A stretch of 64,000 nt of DNA from Mesobacillus jeotgali (GCF_031759225.1 NZ_CP134494.1:622001-686000); one strand, 5' to 3'. Positions 1-7,971 are shown, numbered from the stretch's first letter. Notes: a model not told the origin generated them from the sequence alone. Made by a program: numbers and translations.

Positions 1-450
1 GACGATGGGGAACCAGATAATGATTGGGGCGGTTTTCATTCAGGCTGGAGAAAAAATGGATTCGATGGGGAATTATACATCTCATCTTACTATAATCAAC
101 ATGAAGACCAGACTGAGGTGAAGTTTGACAAGACCCCAAGATATAGTTCTACAACTTGGATTCAAAATATCCCGGAAAGTATATGTGTATATCAAAGTTT
201 AAAAGATGAAGCCTGTACTAAAATCAATGATCCAACTAAAATCCAGCAAATTGCTGCCTTCATAAATGATGGAATTGATTGGGAAGAAGAAGTTCCACAC
301 CGTGAAAATTCAGGCGCGATTGACTTTGGGGACATAAAAATAACAGTTCTTTATGGAAACGAAATAGATCTTTATTTCCAGTCTGAAAAAGGTACAAAAA
401 TGATGAAAGCAGATCCTGACTTCTTTGAACTTACAAATCTGTCTCAATAG
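1..450 (+). CDS. hypothetical protein, 5' end outside the window
   Basis: The frame is open from the first base to a TAG at 448-450, giving 149 residues with no initiator, so the N-terminus lies upstream of the window. A GTG at 118 is in frame, but it has no ribosome binding site and coding continues upstream of it, so it is not a convincing start. The visible part is hydrophilic and acidic, rich in Trp, Asp and Glu, with no membrane segment. I do not recognise the family. A hairpin terminator follows at once. Confidence 0.6.
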   Translation, partial: DDGEPDNDWGGFHSGWRKNGFDGELYISSYYNQHEDQTEVKFDKTPRYSSTTWIQNIPESICVYQSLKDEACTKINDPTKIQQIAAFINDGIDWEEEVPHRENSGAIDFGDIKITVLYGNEIDLYFQSEKGTKMMKADPDFFELTNLSQ

Positions 451-480
451 GCTTGTTCAACAATGAAATTTTTAAATTTG

Positions 481-510
481 GGCTCCCTATTTAAAGGGAG
501 TCTATTTTTC
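481..510 (+). terminator. intrinsic terminator of the partial gene
   Basis: CTCCCT (483-488) pairs with AGGGAG (495-500), flanked by extra A/T pairs and followed by a T-rich tract. It sits 30 bases after the stop codon. Confidence 0.65.
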
Positions 511-618
511 TTTAAAGGACTATTTTTGAGTATATTCGGTAATCCTGTGTTCAACACATAACCTCGCGCATATAGTTATAGTTAACAACATTTTAATGTG
601 CAGCGAGGTGATGACATC

Positions 619-1347
619 ATGTTTTCTGTTTCGGGAATGCAGGGTTTTGAGTTGTTTTCTGCTGAGCATTTGATTACTCTTGGGATTTTCTTTGGGGTTT
701 GTCTTGGATTGGTGTTATTCAGAAATCAAATCAGGCCGCATAAAAATGTTTTGAAATGGATGATCTTTTGGACTCTGGTGGCATGCCAGGTTTCGCACCA
801 GCTTTGGCTCATCCTGACCGGGCAATGGCAAATTGGCGACCTTCCTTTGCATATGTGCTCGATGAGTTCCTTCCTTGCGATGTACTTGTTTTTAAAGAAG
901 AGTGTAAAAGGTTTTTATGTGCTCTACTTCATAGGCAGTTTGCCAGCGATCTTAGCCATGGTTACACCTGAAATGTCTTATACCTTTCCTCATTTCGACT
1001 ATATCGAATACTTCCTCAATCACTCAGCCATTCCGATTGCCGTATTGTATTTCATCCTTTTTGAAGGCTACAGAGTTCCCCGCAAAGCCATTCTTTTCAC
1101 TTATCTAGTAGTGAACATCGTTGCCGTCCCAATCTTCCTTTTCAATTTACTGTTTGATACGAATTTCTTTTACCTGGCGAGTCCAACAGAAGCGAAGACC
1201 ATCCTGAGCTTTTTTGGCAGCGGGATCATGTATTACTTGAATCTTGAAGCTGCGGCACTCATCGTTTTCAGTATTACCTATATGCCGATGTGGCAGCTGA
1301 TTAAAGTGGAAAATCGTAAAAAGTTAATCAGCACCTACGAGCAGTAA
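619..1347 (+). CDS. ywaF: YwaF-like integral membrane protein (TIGR02206 family)
   Basis: This 242-residue protein is almost wholly hydrophobic, with about seven predicted membrane helices. Its pattern of a short Phe-rich N-terminus, then a helix with a QLWL motif, then DLPLHMCSMSS, matches the TIGR02206/YwaF family. The family has no firmly assigned reaction. An in-frame GTG lies at 598, but the ATG at 619 is preferred because GAGGTG at 605-610 is correctly spaced from it. The gene stands alone and reads in the same direction as the cyclase gene that follows after 150 bases. Confidence 0.7.
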   Translation: MFSVSGMQGFELFSAEHLITLGIFFGVCLGLVLFRNQIRPHKNVLKWMIFWTLVACQVSHQLWLILTGQWQIGDLPLHMCSMSSFLAMYLFLKKSVKGFYVLYFIGSLPAILAMVTPEMSYTFPHFDYIEYFLNHSAIPIAVLYFILFEGYRVPRKAILFTYLVVNIVAVPIFLFNLLFDTNFFYLASPTEAKTILSFFGSGIMYYLNLEAAALIVFSITYMPMWQLIKVENRKKLISTYEQ

Positions 1348-1498
1348 TGAGGAATGCCATGATGGTCATTGCTCTTCGATCTTCTTTTAATCTATGAAAT
1401 CTTGCATATTATGACTAACAAAAAATGTAATTTAAATGTATAATATAGTAAAAAATTACTATGTTTACAAGATTATTCAGAAGAGAAGAAGGGTGTTC

Positions 1499-2455
1499 AT
1501 GAACGTTCTATATTTCATCTTAGGAATGGTTTTTATTTATGGTGCATATCAGGTATGGCAGAAAGTACAGCATAGGATGAACTATTTAACGACCATTACT
1601 AATCTGGTAGAGTACTCGAAGGATATCATTTACTACTTTGAGCTGAAGCCAGGATTTAAATATCGTTATCTAAGTCCATCCATCAATGCTGTTTTAAGTC
1701 AGAATATTGTTGAAGAGAGCATGAGGAACCCATATACAGCGTTCGAAAGGATTCATCCTGAAGATCTTCCCATCTTGATGAAAAAAACTTCCGGTGAGCT
1801 GGACTATAATCAACCGATCATCCAGCGCTGGAAAAATGATGCTGGTGAATATATCTGGTTTGAGGAACATGCGACACCGATTTATCAGAGGGGTGAAATC
1901 GTTGCGATCCAGGGAATCATCAGGAATATCAGCGATAAAGTCGAACTGCAAAAACAGCTGGAATATAAGGTTTCCCATGATATTTTAACCACTTTGTACA
2001 ATCGGGAATACTTTGAAACCATGATGGACCGGTATGATCATCAAATCAATGCACCCATTTCGATTTTGGTTTTTGATTTGGATGATTTAAAAAAAATCAA
2101 TGATTCATATGGCCATAAGGTGGGCGATCACCTGATCAAGGAAACGGCCGCTATTTTAAAAAGTTTCTCGAATTCCGACGTGATTGCCTCAAGAATTGGC
2201 GGTGACGAATTCGCCATATTGCAGGTGAATAGCGCTCCCGCTCAGGCAGAGTCCCTAATGGCCGCGATCCAAAGGGAGATTGACCATCTGAACAGCGATG
2301 TCAACAGGGTATACAAAATCCACCTTTCCAAAGGATATGCCTTCGACCACTCCTCACTCGGTAAAATGGAAGACTTGTTCATCGAAGCCGATAATCAGAT
2401 GTACAGAGAGAAAAGGTATAATAAGAACTATAGGTACGCCAGTTCAGTGAAATAA
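1499..2455 (+). CDS. membrane-anchored PAS-GGDEF diguanylate cyclase
   Basis: This 318-residue protein starts with one membrane helix (about residues 2-20), then a PAS_3-like sensor domain (about 35-155), then a GGDEF domain (about 160-310). The intact GGDEF signature is near residue 233, preceded by FDLDDLKKIND and GH as in active cyclases, so it probably makes cyclic di-GMP from GTP. The position of the inhibitory RxxD site before GGDEF reads SNSD, so product inhibition may be absent. A longer frame from 1436 exists, but the ATG at 1499 follows a GAAGGGTG ribosome site. The signal sensed by the PAS domain cannot be read from sequence. Confidence 0.88.
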   Translation: MNVLYFILGMVFIYGAYQVWQKVQHRMNYLTTITNLVEYSKDIIYYFELKPGFKYRYLSPSINAVLSQNIVEESMRNPYTAFERIHPEDLPILMKKTSGELDYNQPIIQRWKNDAGEYIWFEEHATPIYQRGEIVAIQGIIRNISDKVELQKQLEYKVSHDILTTLYNREYFETMMDRYDHQINAPISILVFDLDDLKKINDSYGHKVGDHLIKETAAILKSFSNSDVIASRIGGDEFAILQVNSAPAQAESLMAAIQREIDHLNSDVNRVYKIHLSKGYAFDHSSLGKMEDLFIEADNQMYREKRYNKNYRYASSVK

Positions 2456-2543
2456 AACTCCTGGAACTTCTTGTACTGGACCGTGTCTTTAACGGTTACT
2501 GTGGTTTTATCTTGCGAAGTAACTGACAGAACGATTTAAGTGG

Positions 2544-2575
2544 GACGGATCATCCAGAATCCGTCTCTTTTTCAT
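2544..2575 (+). terminator. intrinsic terminator after the GGDEF gene
   Basis: GACGGAT (2544-2550) pairs with ATCCGTC (2559-2565) and is followed by CTTTTT. It lies about 90 bases after the stop. Confidence 0.65.
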
Positions 2576-2616
2576 GATTGTTGCGGTAAGCGGATTACAG
2601 AACTCCTTGATTGTTT

Positions 2617-2679
2617 TTAAAGTGGTGAGTAATCTTTTGCCTGCAAACGTGCATAAAGCTCAATATCATGTTCGCTCAT
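2617..2679 (-). pseudogene. possible 5' remnant of a sigma-factor-like gene (20 codons)
   Basis: On the reverse strand an ATG at 2679 follows AGAAGGAGA at good spacing and encodes MSEHDIELYARLQAKDYSPL before a TAA. This resembles the opening of ECF-type sigma factors, which often begin with a short acidic segment and then LYxRLxAKD. No further similarity follows in any frame, so it is either a remnant or a chance start with a strong ribosome site. The similarity is from memory of the family and is weak. Confidence 0.25.
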
Positions 2680-2892
2680 CACTTTCTCCTTCTATATGTA
2701 TTTTGTAACATCATAACCTATTTAGTTAAATATTTAGACTCTGCTAAGCTAACGATTCAAAGTTGAATACAGATCTTTTTTTAAAAAAAGGGGATTGGCC
2801 TTTTTATATAGAAAATACTGACAAACATGAGCAAAAAATGACCAGATTGCTGTAAGGATTCTTGATAGGATGGTTTTAAGGGAGTGAGTGAT

Positions 2893-3753
2893 ATGGCGTG
2901 GATAGAGGCTTTACAAAAAGCCATTGACTATATGGAGGAGCATCTGCTGGATGAGATCACGGTGGAGGACATTGCGAAACAGGCAAATTCATCTCCTTTT
3001 CATTTCCAGCGCACGTTTGCCATTTTAACGGATATTTCCGTTGGCGAGTACATTAGGCGGAGACGTTTGTCGCTGGCAGCCGGTGAACTATGCAGCAGTG
3101 GTGCCAGAATTATAGATCTTGCGCTGAAATATGGCTATGACACTCCTGAAGCATTTACGAAGGCTTTTCGCAGGCAGCATGGCATTTCTCCAAGTGAAGC
3201 GCGAAAGTACACCGGAAAGCTGAAATCATACAGCCGCCTGGGAATCCAGGTGAGTTTGAAGGGAGCGGAACCGATGCAATACAGAGTGGTGGAACAAGAA
3301 GCTTTTGAAGTGGTTGGGATTAAAGAGGAATTCTCTTATGCTAATGGAGAAAATCTAGCGGGTATCCCCAAGATGTGGGACAGAGCGAACAAGGATGGAA
3401 CATGTGATTTATTGTTATGTAAAAACAACGGCCCTGTAAAAGGTATCCTTGGTGTCTGTGTGGACCAAAGTAAAGTAAAGGAAAAACAGATGGATTATTG
3501 GGTTGCTGCGGCATACGATGGAGAAACACCTGATGGTTATATGAAAATGGAGGTACCCGCATCGAAATGGGCAATCTTCGAAGTTCACGGCCCAATGCCA
3601 GAAGCCATGCAGAAAGTGTGGAAGCAAATTTTTACTGAATGGTTCCCGTCCAGCGGATTTGAACATGCCGGAACACCCGAGCTAGAGGTCTACACAGCAG
3701 GGAACTCTGCTGACCCGGATTATTATTCTGAGGTTTGGATTCCGGTTAAGTAA
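2893..3753 (+). CDS. AraC-family regulator with C-terminal GyrI-like effector domain
   Basis: The 286-residue protein has an N-terminal double helix-turn-helix of the AraC/XylS type (about residues 5-105, ending GISPSEARKY) and a C-terminal GyrI-like/AraC_E_bind domain (about 125-286) that in relatives binds small, often toxic, ligands. The domain order, DNA-binding part first, is that of the Rob/SoxS-plus-effector type. A GTG at 2884 is in frame, but the ATG at 2893 is preferred because AAGGGA at 2878-2883 would abut the GTG. No obvious target gene is adjacent. Confidence 0.85.
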   Translation: MAWIEALQKAIDYMEEHLLDEITVEDIAKQANSSPFHFQRTFAILTDISVGEYIRRRRLSLAAGELCSSGARIIDLALKYGYDTPEAFTKAFRRQHGISPSEARKYTGKLKSYSRLGIQVSLKGAEPMQYRVVEQEAFEVVGIKEEFSYANGENLAGIPKMWDRANKDGTCDLLLCKNNGPVKGILGVCVDQSKVKEKQMDYWVAAAYDGETPDGYMKMEVPASKWAIFEVHGPMPEAMQKVWKQIFTEWFPSSGFEHAGTPELEVYTAGNSADPDYYSEVWIPVK

Positions 3754-3825
3754 GCCTCCGCTTTGGGATGGCAGATTTGAGGCATTTTCTTAGAGAAAAA
3801 TCATAATAGAGTACATGTTTAAACT

Positions 3826-3849
3826 ATTTAATCAAACGTTTGATTAAAT
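3826..3849. promoter_or_regulatory. 24-bp perfect palindrome between convergent genes
   Basis: The 12-base arm ATTTAATCAAAC is followed directly by its exact reverse complement. It could be an AT-rich terminator for the AraC gene, since TCGTTTTTC follows, or an operator of TetR type left without a gene. It lies in a convergent space, which is unusual for an operator. Confidence 0.5.
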
Positions 3850-3884
3850 CGTTTTTCAAGCTGCCCAAGCCCTTGAAACGAAAA

Positions 3885-3912
3885 ACCACCCCTCTTTTAA
3901 AAGAGAGATGGT
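3885..3912 (-). terminator. intrinsic terminator of the yvrJ cluster
   Basis: Read on the reverse strand, the arm 3912-3899 pairs through CTCTTTT/AAAAGAG with 3898-3885 and is followed by a T-run (the A-run at 3880-3884). Confidence 0.7.
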
Positions 3913-3919
3913 CCTGAAG

Positions 3920-4120
3920 TTAATTGATTTCACGGATTTGCTGCTGGGCAATCTTGGCGGAATGAACGGCGTCGGTTTCATGCTTTTCCTGCAGTCTCGC
4001 GGGCAGGCCCTGGATTGATTGGACGACTGTATCCAGCTTTGCTTCGATTCGGTGAAGCAGGTACAGTGTCACGACAATCGGGAACCCAACATCGCTGATG
4101 AACGGAATCAGCTGTTCCAT
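3920..4120 (-). CDS. yvrJ: YvrJ family small membrane protein
   Basis: This 66-residue protein begins with a hydrophobic segment containing ISDVGFPIVVTLYLLHRIE, the signature of the YvrJ family (PF12841), followed by a charged, probably helical tail. The family has holin/BhlA-like size and layout, with an unknown role in Bacillus. AAGGAGGAAG precedes the ATG. It is the last of three small reverse-strand genes, behind DUF1659 and DUF2922 genes, a grouping often seen in Bacillaceae. Confidence 0.85.
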   Translation of the reverse strand: MEQLIPFISDVGFPIVVTLYLLHRIEAKLDTVVQSIQGLPARLQEKHETDAVHSAKIAQQQIREIN

Positions 4121-4156
4121 ATGCGCTTCCTCCTTCCTTTCATTTTTAAAATAAGA

Positions 4157-4180
4157 GCCGGTCTCTAGTAGAAGACCGGC
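4157..4180 (-). terminator. hairpin between the DUF2922 and yvrJ genes
   Basis: GCCGGTCT (4157-4164) pairs perfectly with AGACCGGC (4173-4180). On the reverse strand it is followed by TCTTATTTT, so it probably attenuates transcription from the two upstream small genes into yvrJ. Confidence 0.65.
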
Positions 4181-4189
4181 CCGCTTTTA

Positions 4190-4408
4190 TTAAATTAATT
4201 CGTAATCGGTTACGTTGCGTTCGACAACGCGTGCACTGTGAACGGAAACAAGGGTTCCATTCGTTGGCTGGAATGCGTTGGAAGCGATGATTTGCTCCAT
4301 TGCCAGCTTGACTGCCGCTGGATCAACTGGCTCCTTCGGGTTATCAACCGCCAGCTTGGCGTATTTGCCAAGAGCTGTAGTGAATTGCAACTCAAGTGTT
4401 TTTGCCAT
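4190..4408 (-). CDS. DUF2922 domain protein
   Basis: This 72-residue protein (MAKTLELQFTT...) covers a whole DUF2922 domain, including the typical pattern of a beta strand, then NPKEPVDPAAVKLAMEQIIASN, then a final strand. Function is unknown. The ATG at 4408 is chosen over a GTG at 4417 because the GTG lies inside the GGAGGTG ribosome site. It is followed by a hairpin and yvrJ and preceded by the DUF1659 gene. Confidence 0.85.
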   Translation of the reverse strand: MAKTLELQFTTALGKYAKLAVDNPKEPVDPAAVKLAMEQIIASNAFQPTNGTLVSVHSARVVERNVTDYELI

Positions 4409-4444
4409 GTTTTTCACCTCCTATTAAATTAGTAGATTTCCAGA

Positions 4445-4660
4445 TTAGATGATATCGAAGCTGTCGTTACGCTCCACAGAGCTTAACAAGTTTCCGCTAA
4501 GGCCGCCAAGTGCAAGAGCTGCCTGCTGAACCTGATCAGCAGTAGCTTCCTTTCTCACATAGCGGTAAGTCTTAGGCTTGAAAATCGACTCACCCTTCTC
4601 ATCCACACCAGCCTCAAACATCAGCCTGATATTAGAATCCTTCAACATCGCCATTGCCAT
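4445..4660 (-). CDS. DUF1659 domain protein
   Basis: This 71-residue protein matches DUF1659 in length and in the segment KTYRYVRKEATADQVQQAA followed by a short GL-rich turn and a final beta strand. DUF1659 and DUF2922 proteins are commonly encoded side by side in Bacillus, as here, and have no known activity. The start at 4660 is chosen because AAAGGAGGTGAG is eight bases upstream. A GTG at 4667 overlaps that ribosome site. It is the first gene of the reverse-strand trio. Confidence 0.85.
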   Translation of the reverse strand: MAMAMLKDSNIRLMFEAGVDEKGESIFKPKTYRYVRKEATADQVQQAALALGGLSGNLLSSVERNDSFDII

Positions 4661-4757
4661 TTGCCTCACCTCCTTTCACCTTCTATATACAGATGGGGAA
4701 GGGAAAAGGACAGGGTGGGGGAAAATTTTATTGAAGGACTTCAATTGATGAGGGCTC

Positions 4758-5121
4758 TATCGGACAAACACGGAGGAAAAGCAGGGGAAAGTGTCCGATA
4801 GAAGGGCCCTATCGGACAAACACGAAGGAAAAGAAGAGAAAAGTGTCCGATAGAAGGGCTCTATCGGACAAACGCGAAGGAAAAGAAGAGGAAAGTGTCC
4901 GATAGGAAGGCTCTATCGGACAAACGCGAAGGAAAAGAAGAGAAAAGTGTCCGATAGGAAGGCTTTATCGGACAAACGCGGAGGACAAGAAGAGAAAAGT
5001 GTCCGATAGAAAGGCTCTATCGGACAAACGCGAAGGAAAAGAAGAGAAAAGTGCCCGATAGGAAGGCTCTATCGGACAAACGCGGAGGACAAGAAGAGAA
5101 AAGTGTCCGATAAAAGGGCTC
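4758..5121. repeat. tandem array of seven 52-bp units, each an inverted repeat
   Basis: TATCGGACA begins at 4758, 4810, 4862, 4914, 4966, 5018 and 5070, an exact 52-base period, and an eighth unit breaks down at 5122. In the typical unit, CTATCGGACA and TGTCCGATAG form perfect 10-bp arms around a purine-rich centre of about 25 bases (GAAGGAAAAGAAGAG type). Most variation falls in the centre, while the arms are nearly invariant. No reading frame is kept, because 52 is not a multiple of three. The array fills the space between the DUF1659 gene and the terminator of the PH-domain gene. Confidence 0.95.
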
Positions 5122-5172
5122 TATCCCGACTGATCGAATACCCTCATCCGCAGGAGTCTTAGTTTTTACGCT

Positions 5173-5220
5173 GAAAAAAGAAAAGCATTCCTGTCCACTG
5201 AACTGGCAAGGAATGCTTTT
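5173..5220 (-). terminator. intrinsic terminator of the PH-domain gene
   Basis: AAAAGCATTCC (5181-5191) pairs with GGAATGCTTTT (5210-5220). On the reverse strand the hairpin is followed by a run of Ts. Confidence 0.85.
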
Positions 5221-5226
5221 CTCATT

Positions 5227-5595
5227 TTACAAAATCGCTTCAGCGATCAGCTTATCAAACTTGCGAACATCTACACCTTTTTTCAGGTTGACTTTAATAT
5301 GGCCGGCTCTTGTCCATAATTCCACTTCTGCGTTGACATCAAACAAGCTGCCGGCATTTTCAGTGGACCACATATTGATGGATGAGTAAGGCAGGGAGTA
5401 AATTTCAACCTTTTTGCCGGTAAGGCCCTGTGCGTCTCGGACAATCAAACGTTTGTTGGTGAAAATCGCACTGTCGCGAACGGTTTTATAGGCCGCGATC
5501 GCCTTTTCACCTTCTACTAATAGTACATTCACATCATTTGGAATCGGGCATTCAGAGATAAACGTCCAAGCTAAGATCGCTTGTGTTGCAACCAT
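5227..5595 (-). CDS. bacterial PH-domain protein
   Basis: The 122-residue protein matches the bacterial pleckstrin-homology-like domain (bPH_1): it has VLLVEGEKAIAAYKTVRDSAIFTNKRLIVRD, then GKKVEIYSLPYSSI, and a final helix KFDKLIAEAI. There is no signal peptide or membrane segment, so it is probably cytosolic. The biochemical role of such stand-alone proteins is not established. GGGAGG is nine bases before the ATG. Confidence 0.8.
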   Translation of the reverse strand: MVATQAILAWTFISECPIPNDVNVLLVEGEKAIAAYKTVRDSAIFTNKRLIVRDAQGLTGKKVEIYSLPYSSINMWSTENAGSLFDVNAEVELWTRAGHIKVNLKKGVDVRKFDKLIAEAIL

Positions 5596-5666
5596 CTTTA
5601 TAACCTCCCAATATATTATTTCTCATCTATTATTCTGTATATAATTGGGAATACCTGCTGTGGTGA

Positions 5667-6164
5667 TTAAACCTTTTTCTTTTTCCACGGTCTTAAAAAG
5701 GAAATGATGAAGATGAAGATGGTAACGGCAATTTGAAAATAGACAGCGTATTGCCTGATTAGATGATTTTGAATGAATTCGGGGTTGCTTAAAGCTGCCT
5801 CTTTTTGCATCTCCAATAGTTCCATGTTTTCCATCATCAGCTCGTCTACGATGAAAATGCCGACGACTGTTTGGATGATATACAAAATGAATTTCACGCC
5901 CACCCAACGGTGCTTGAAAAATCCCCAATTGGTAAAAAAACCATATGTGAACCCGACAAGCAGCGTTCCGATTGCTCCCCATCTGACAATCTGGTCACTG
6001 ATGGTGACGATGTTTTTATAGCCGAGATAAGCCTCATCATATCGAGTGAAATCAATGTGGAGATTTAACGCCACAGAACTCAAAATCCCGCCAAAGAATA
6101 ATACTACCAAAAATACATGAATCATTTTCAACCATCTTAAACCCTTCGGTCCTATCTTTCTCAT
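5667..6164 (-). CDS. membrane protein of unknown function, four helices
   Basis: The 165-residue protein begins MRKIGPKGLRWLKMIH and has four hydrophobic segments (about residues 13-35, 60-80, 85-105 and 138-160), with a charged loop between the third and fourth and a KKKK end. A His in helix 1 and paired short helices resemble small DUF2269-like membrane proteins, but I cannot assign a family firmly. TTGGAGGAAGCAAC precedes the ATG at good spacing. It is followed by the PH-domain gene about 70 bases away on the same strand. Confidence 0.65.
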   Translation of the reverse strand: MRKIGPKGLRWLKMIHVFLVVLFFGGILSSVALNLHIDFTRYDEAYLGYKNIVTISDQIVRWGAIGTLLVGFTYGFFTNWGFFKHRWVGVKFILYIIQTVVGIFIVDELMMENMELLEMQKEAALSNPEFIQNHLIRQYAVYFQIAVTIFIFIISFLRPWKKKKV

Positions 6165-6270
6165 GTTGCTTCCTCCAATCTATTAATCGTCTCTCATTAT
6201 AGTGGTTGGAAAATAGATTCATAATGAGCCACAGCCTTAATGTGTGCTACGGCTGTGGTCGTATTTTTGG

Positions 6271-6304
6271 CAAAAAAAGAGCAACAGCCGTGGGTGGCTG
6301 TTGC
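6271..6304 (-). terminator. intrinsic terminator of the DUF438 gene
   Basis: GCAACAGCC (6281-6289) pairs with GGCTGTTGC (6296-6304). On the reverse strand a run of seven Ts follows (A-run 6272-6278). Confidence 0.8.
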
Positions 6305-6371
6305 CTATGGCAAAGAATCATCACAAAATCCGTGGATGGCCGTTGCCTGTGACAAGGAATCATGACAAAAT
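6288..6371. repeat. two tandem 42-bp units over the end of the DUF438 gene
   Basis: 6288-6329 and 6330-6371 are about 80 percent identical (both contain CCGTGG, GGC, GTTGCCT, GAATCAT and ACAAAAT in the same places). The second copy carries the last four codons and the stop of the DUF438 gene, and the first contains one arm of the terminator. Confidence 0.8.
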
Positions 6372-7589
6372 CCGTTTCTCTCCCTCAAGGGCTTGGATCG
6401 GATTGATATTCTGCGTGAATTCGAGCGTACCGATATATTGATTGTTCTCATCGCGGACCGCGAAGTAGCGGATGTAGACGAATTTGTCGCGAACTTTGAT
6501 CCAGAAATCCTCGGTATCTTTTTTGCCTGATTTGAAGTCCCTCAGCAAGTCCTCGACGACATGGACGCTTCTTGGCGGGTGGCAATTCTGGACAGTGCGC
6601 CCAATGACGGCTTTGGTCCTTGCAAATATCCGTTCTTTTCCGTGTGAGAAGTAGCGGACCACATCGTCCTGGTCGATGAAGGTGATGTCGACTGGCAAGT
6701 GGTTCAACAGCAGTTCGAGCTGCTTCAATGACAGGATGCCTGTCTCCATTTTGATATAGCCTTCAGAAATTGCATCGGCGTCAAGGTGTTTTCGGGCAGG
6801 CTTCCATTCCTCAGTTGGTGATGTCAGACAATAGCCGATCTCGTCGCTTTCATGGGCGATTTTCACCCATTCATCCTCCGTGAAGTTTTGCAGTGCCATC
6901 GGGAAGAGGATGTTTTCCTCCCTGTAAATCATTTCACTCACTTCCCTGAGGACAAACTGGACCTCTTCAATCACGCCATTTTTATCTCCATCATAGTTGG
7001 ATAGCTTTTTCTTTGCCAGTTTGATTCCGTCACGGATGAAATCGTCGATCCGCCACATATTCGTTGTCGGTCCGTAGATCCCGTACTTCTCCAGGTAAGG
7101 GAAGATCAAATTTTCCTTGCGGCTGTAGTGCTTGTCAATGTCATATAGCAGGTTGCAGTCCTCTAGCAGAAGGTTGATATTTTCAGCGCTGTCTTCTATA
7201 GCAAATTGTTCAAGATGGACGCGAAGCCGATTTTGTAAAAGCTGCTCAATCTCACGGTTTTCCATTTCGAATGTATGGACAGGGTGCCCGGGCTGGTTTT
7301 CTGGACCGTACACGGAATCATTCTCTTCTATTGCTCCTTTAAAAAGGTCGGAGTGTGCTGCATAAATACGCTGCATTTCCGTAACGGATATATCGCCGTC
7401 GATCAACTCGACATGCTGTAGGCCGGCAATTTCCTCGATCGTTATTTTTCCAATAAAAGCATCAAAGTGAGCCTTGACCTCATTCACATTTTTCCCATCA
7501 TGCAGATCTTTGAAAAGCTGCTTTAAAGTTGCCTTGCGTTTCGCAGGATCCATTGCTTTCAATTCACGATTATTTATCATTTCACTCAT
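6360..7589 (-). CDS. DUF438 - hemerythrin - PAS protein
   Basis: The 409-residue protein has an N-terminal DUF438 domain (about 1-75), a hemerythrin-like HHE region (about 85-235, with HPVHTFE, DKHYSRKENLIFPYLE and REENILFPM supplying His and Glu ligands) and a C-terminal PAS-like domain (about 285-405). Relatives are implicated in binding di-iron, oxygen or nitric oxide, and in reductive stress. The start is ATG 7589, eleven bases after GGAGG. The open frame extends upstream but has no ribosome site. Its promoter must lie in the 130 bases shared with the channel remnant to the right. Confidence 0.85.
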   Translation of the reverse strand: MSEMINNRELKAMDPAKRKATLKQLFKDLHDGKNVNEVKAHFDAFIGKITIEEIAGLQHVELIDGDISVTEMQRIYAAHSDLFKGAIEENDSVYGPENQPGHPVHTFEMENREIEQLLQNRLRVHLEQFAIEDSAENINLLLEDCNLLYDIDKHYSRKENLIFPYLEKYGIYGPTTNMWRIDDFIRDGIKLAKKKLSNYDGDKNGVIEEVQFVLREVSEMIYREENILFPMALQNFTEDEWVKIAHESDEIGYCLTSPTEEWKPARKHLDADAISEGYIKMETGILSLKQLELLLNHLPVDITFIDQDDVVRYFSHGKERIFARTKAVIGRTVQNCHPPRSVHVVEDLLRDFKSGKKDTEDFWIKVRDKFVYIRYFAVRDENNQYIGTLEFTQNINPIQALEGEKRILS

Positions 7590-7722
7590 GATTATATTTC
7601 CTCCTAGAGTGTGTATAGGTAATAACTGATAATGTTTCTCATGATAAAAATAACACTTATCCAAACACAAAGAAGTGATACAAATCATTCCTGGCGATTT
7701 TTTTAAGTAAAGTTTTTAGGTT

Positions 7723-7902
7723 ATGATGGAACGAGTGATAAAAACCAAGGTTTGGGCAGAATACCTGGCAGTAAAGGAAGAAATCAACTTCGCGATCATG
7801 GAAATCCTCGAAGAAGAAGGAGTTTTCGTCGCATTCCCAAGCCGGACACTTTATGTGAAAACACAGGGGGAGTCTGCGAAGAGGGTTGCAGAGTCTATAT
7901 AG
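7723..7902 (+). pseudogene. 3' remnant of an MscS-type mechanosensitive channel gene
   Basis: The frame from the ATG pair at 7723 to the TAG at 7900-7902 encodes 59 residues ending INFAIMEILEEEG-VFVAFPSRTLYVKTQGE, a close match in pattern to the C-terminal cytoplasmic end of MscS/YhdY-type channels. The membrane and pore parts, about 250-300 residues, are missing. Upstream there are only 130 bases before the divergent DUF438 start, so the gene has lost its 5' part by deletion. It is followed by a hairpin that the insertion sequence has split. Confidence 0.7.
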
Positions 7903-7971
7903 CAGAAAAAGAGAAGCCGTGGAGAATGAACTGCTCCCCGTCAAGTAGACAGTGGAAATAATAAAAACAAT

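Larger units (their letters stand above)
2456..2892. other. 437-bp intergenic stretch
   Basis: Besides the terminator at 2544-2575 and the short reverse frame at 2617-2679, the stretch is AT-rich and shows no convincing gene. The last 150 bases should hold the promoter of the AraC-type gene, but no clear -35/-10 pair could be chosen. Confidence 0.5.

Noticed and set aside
4758..5121. CRISPR array or chain of terminators
   Set aside because: Units are continuous repeats without spacers, and the hairpins lack T-runs after them.
7752..7961. 69-codon forward frame beside the IS
   Set aside because: It runs across the IS end and through the channel remnant in the wrong frame.
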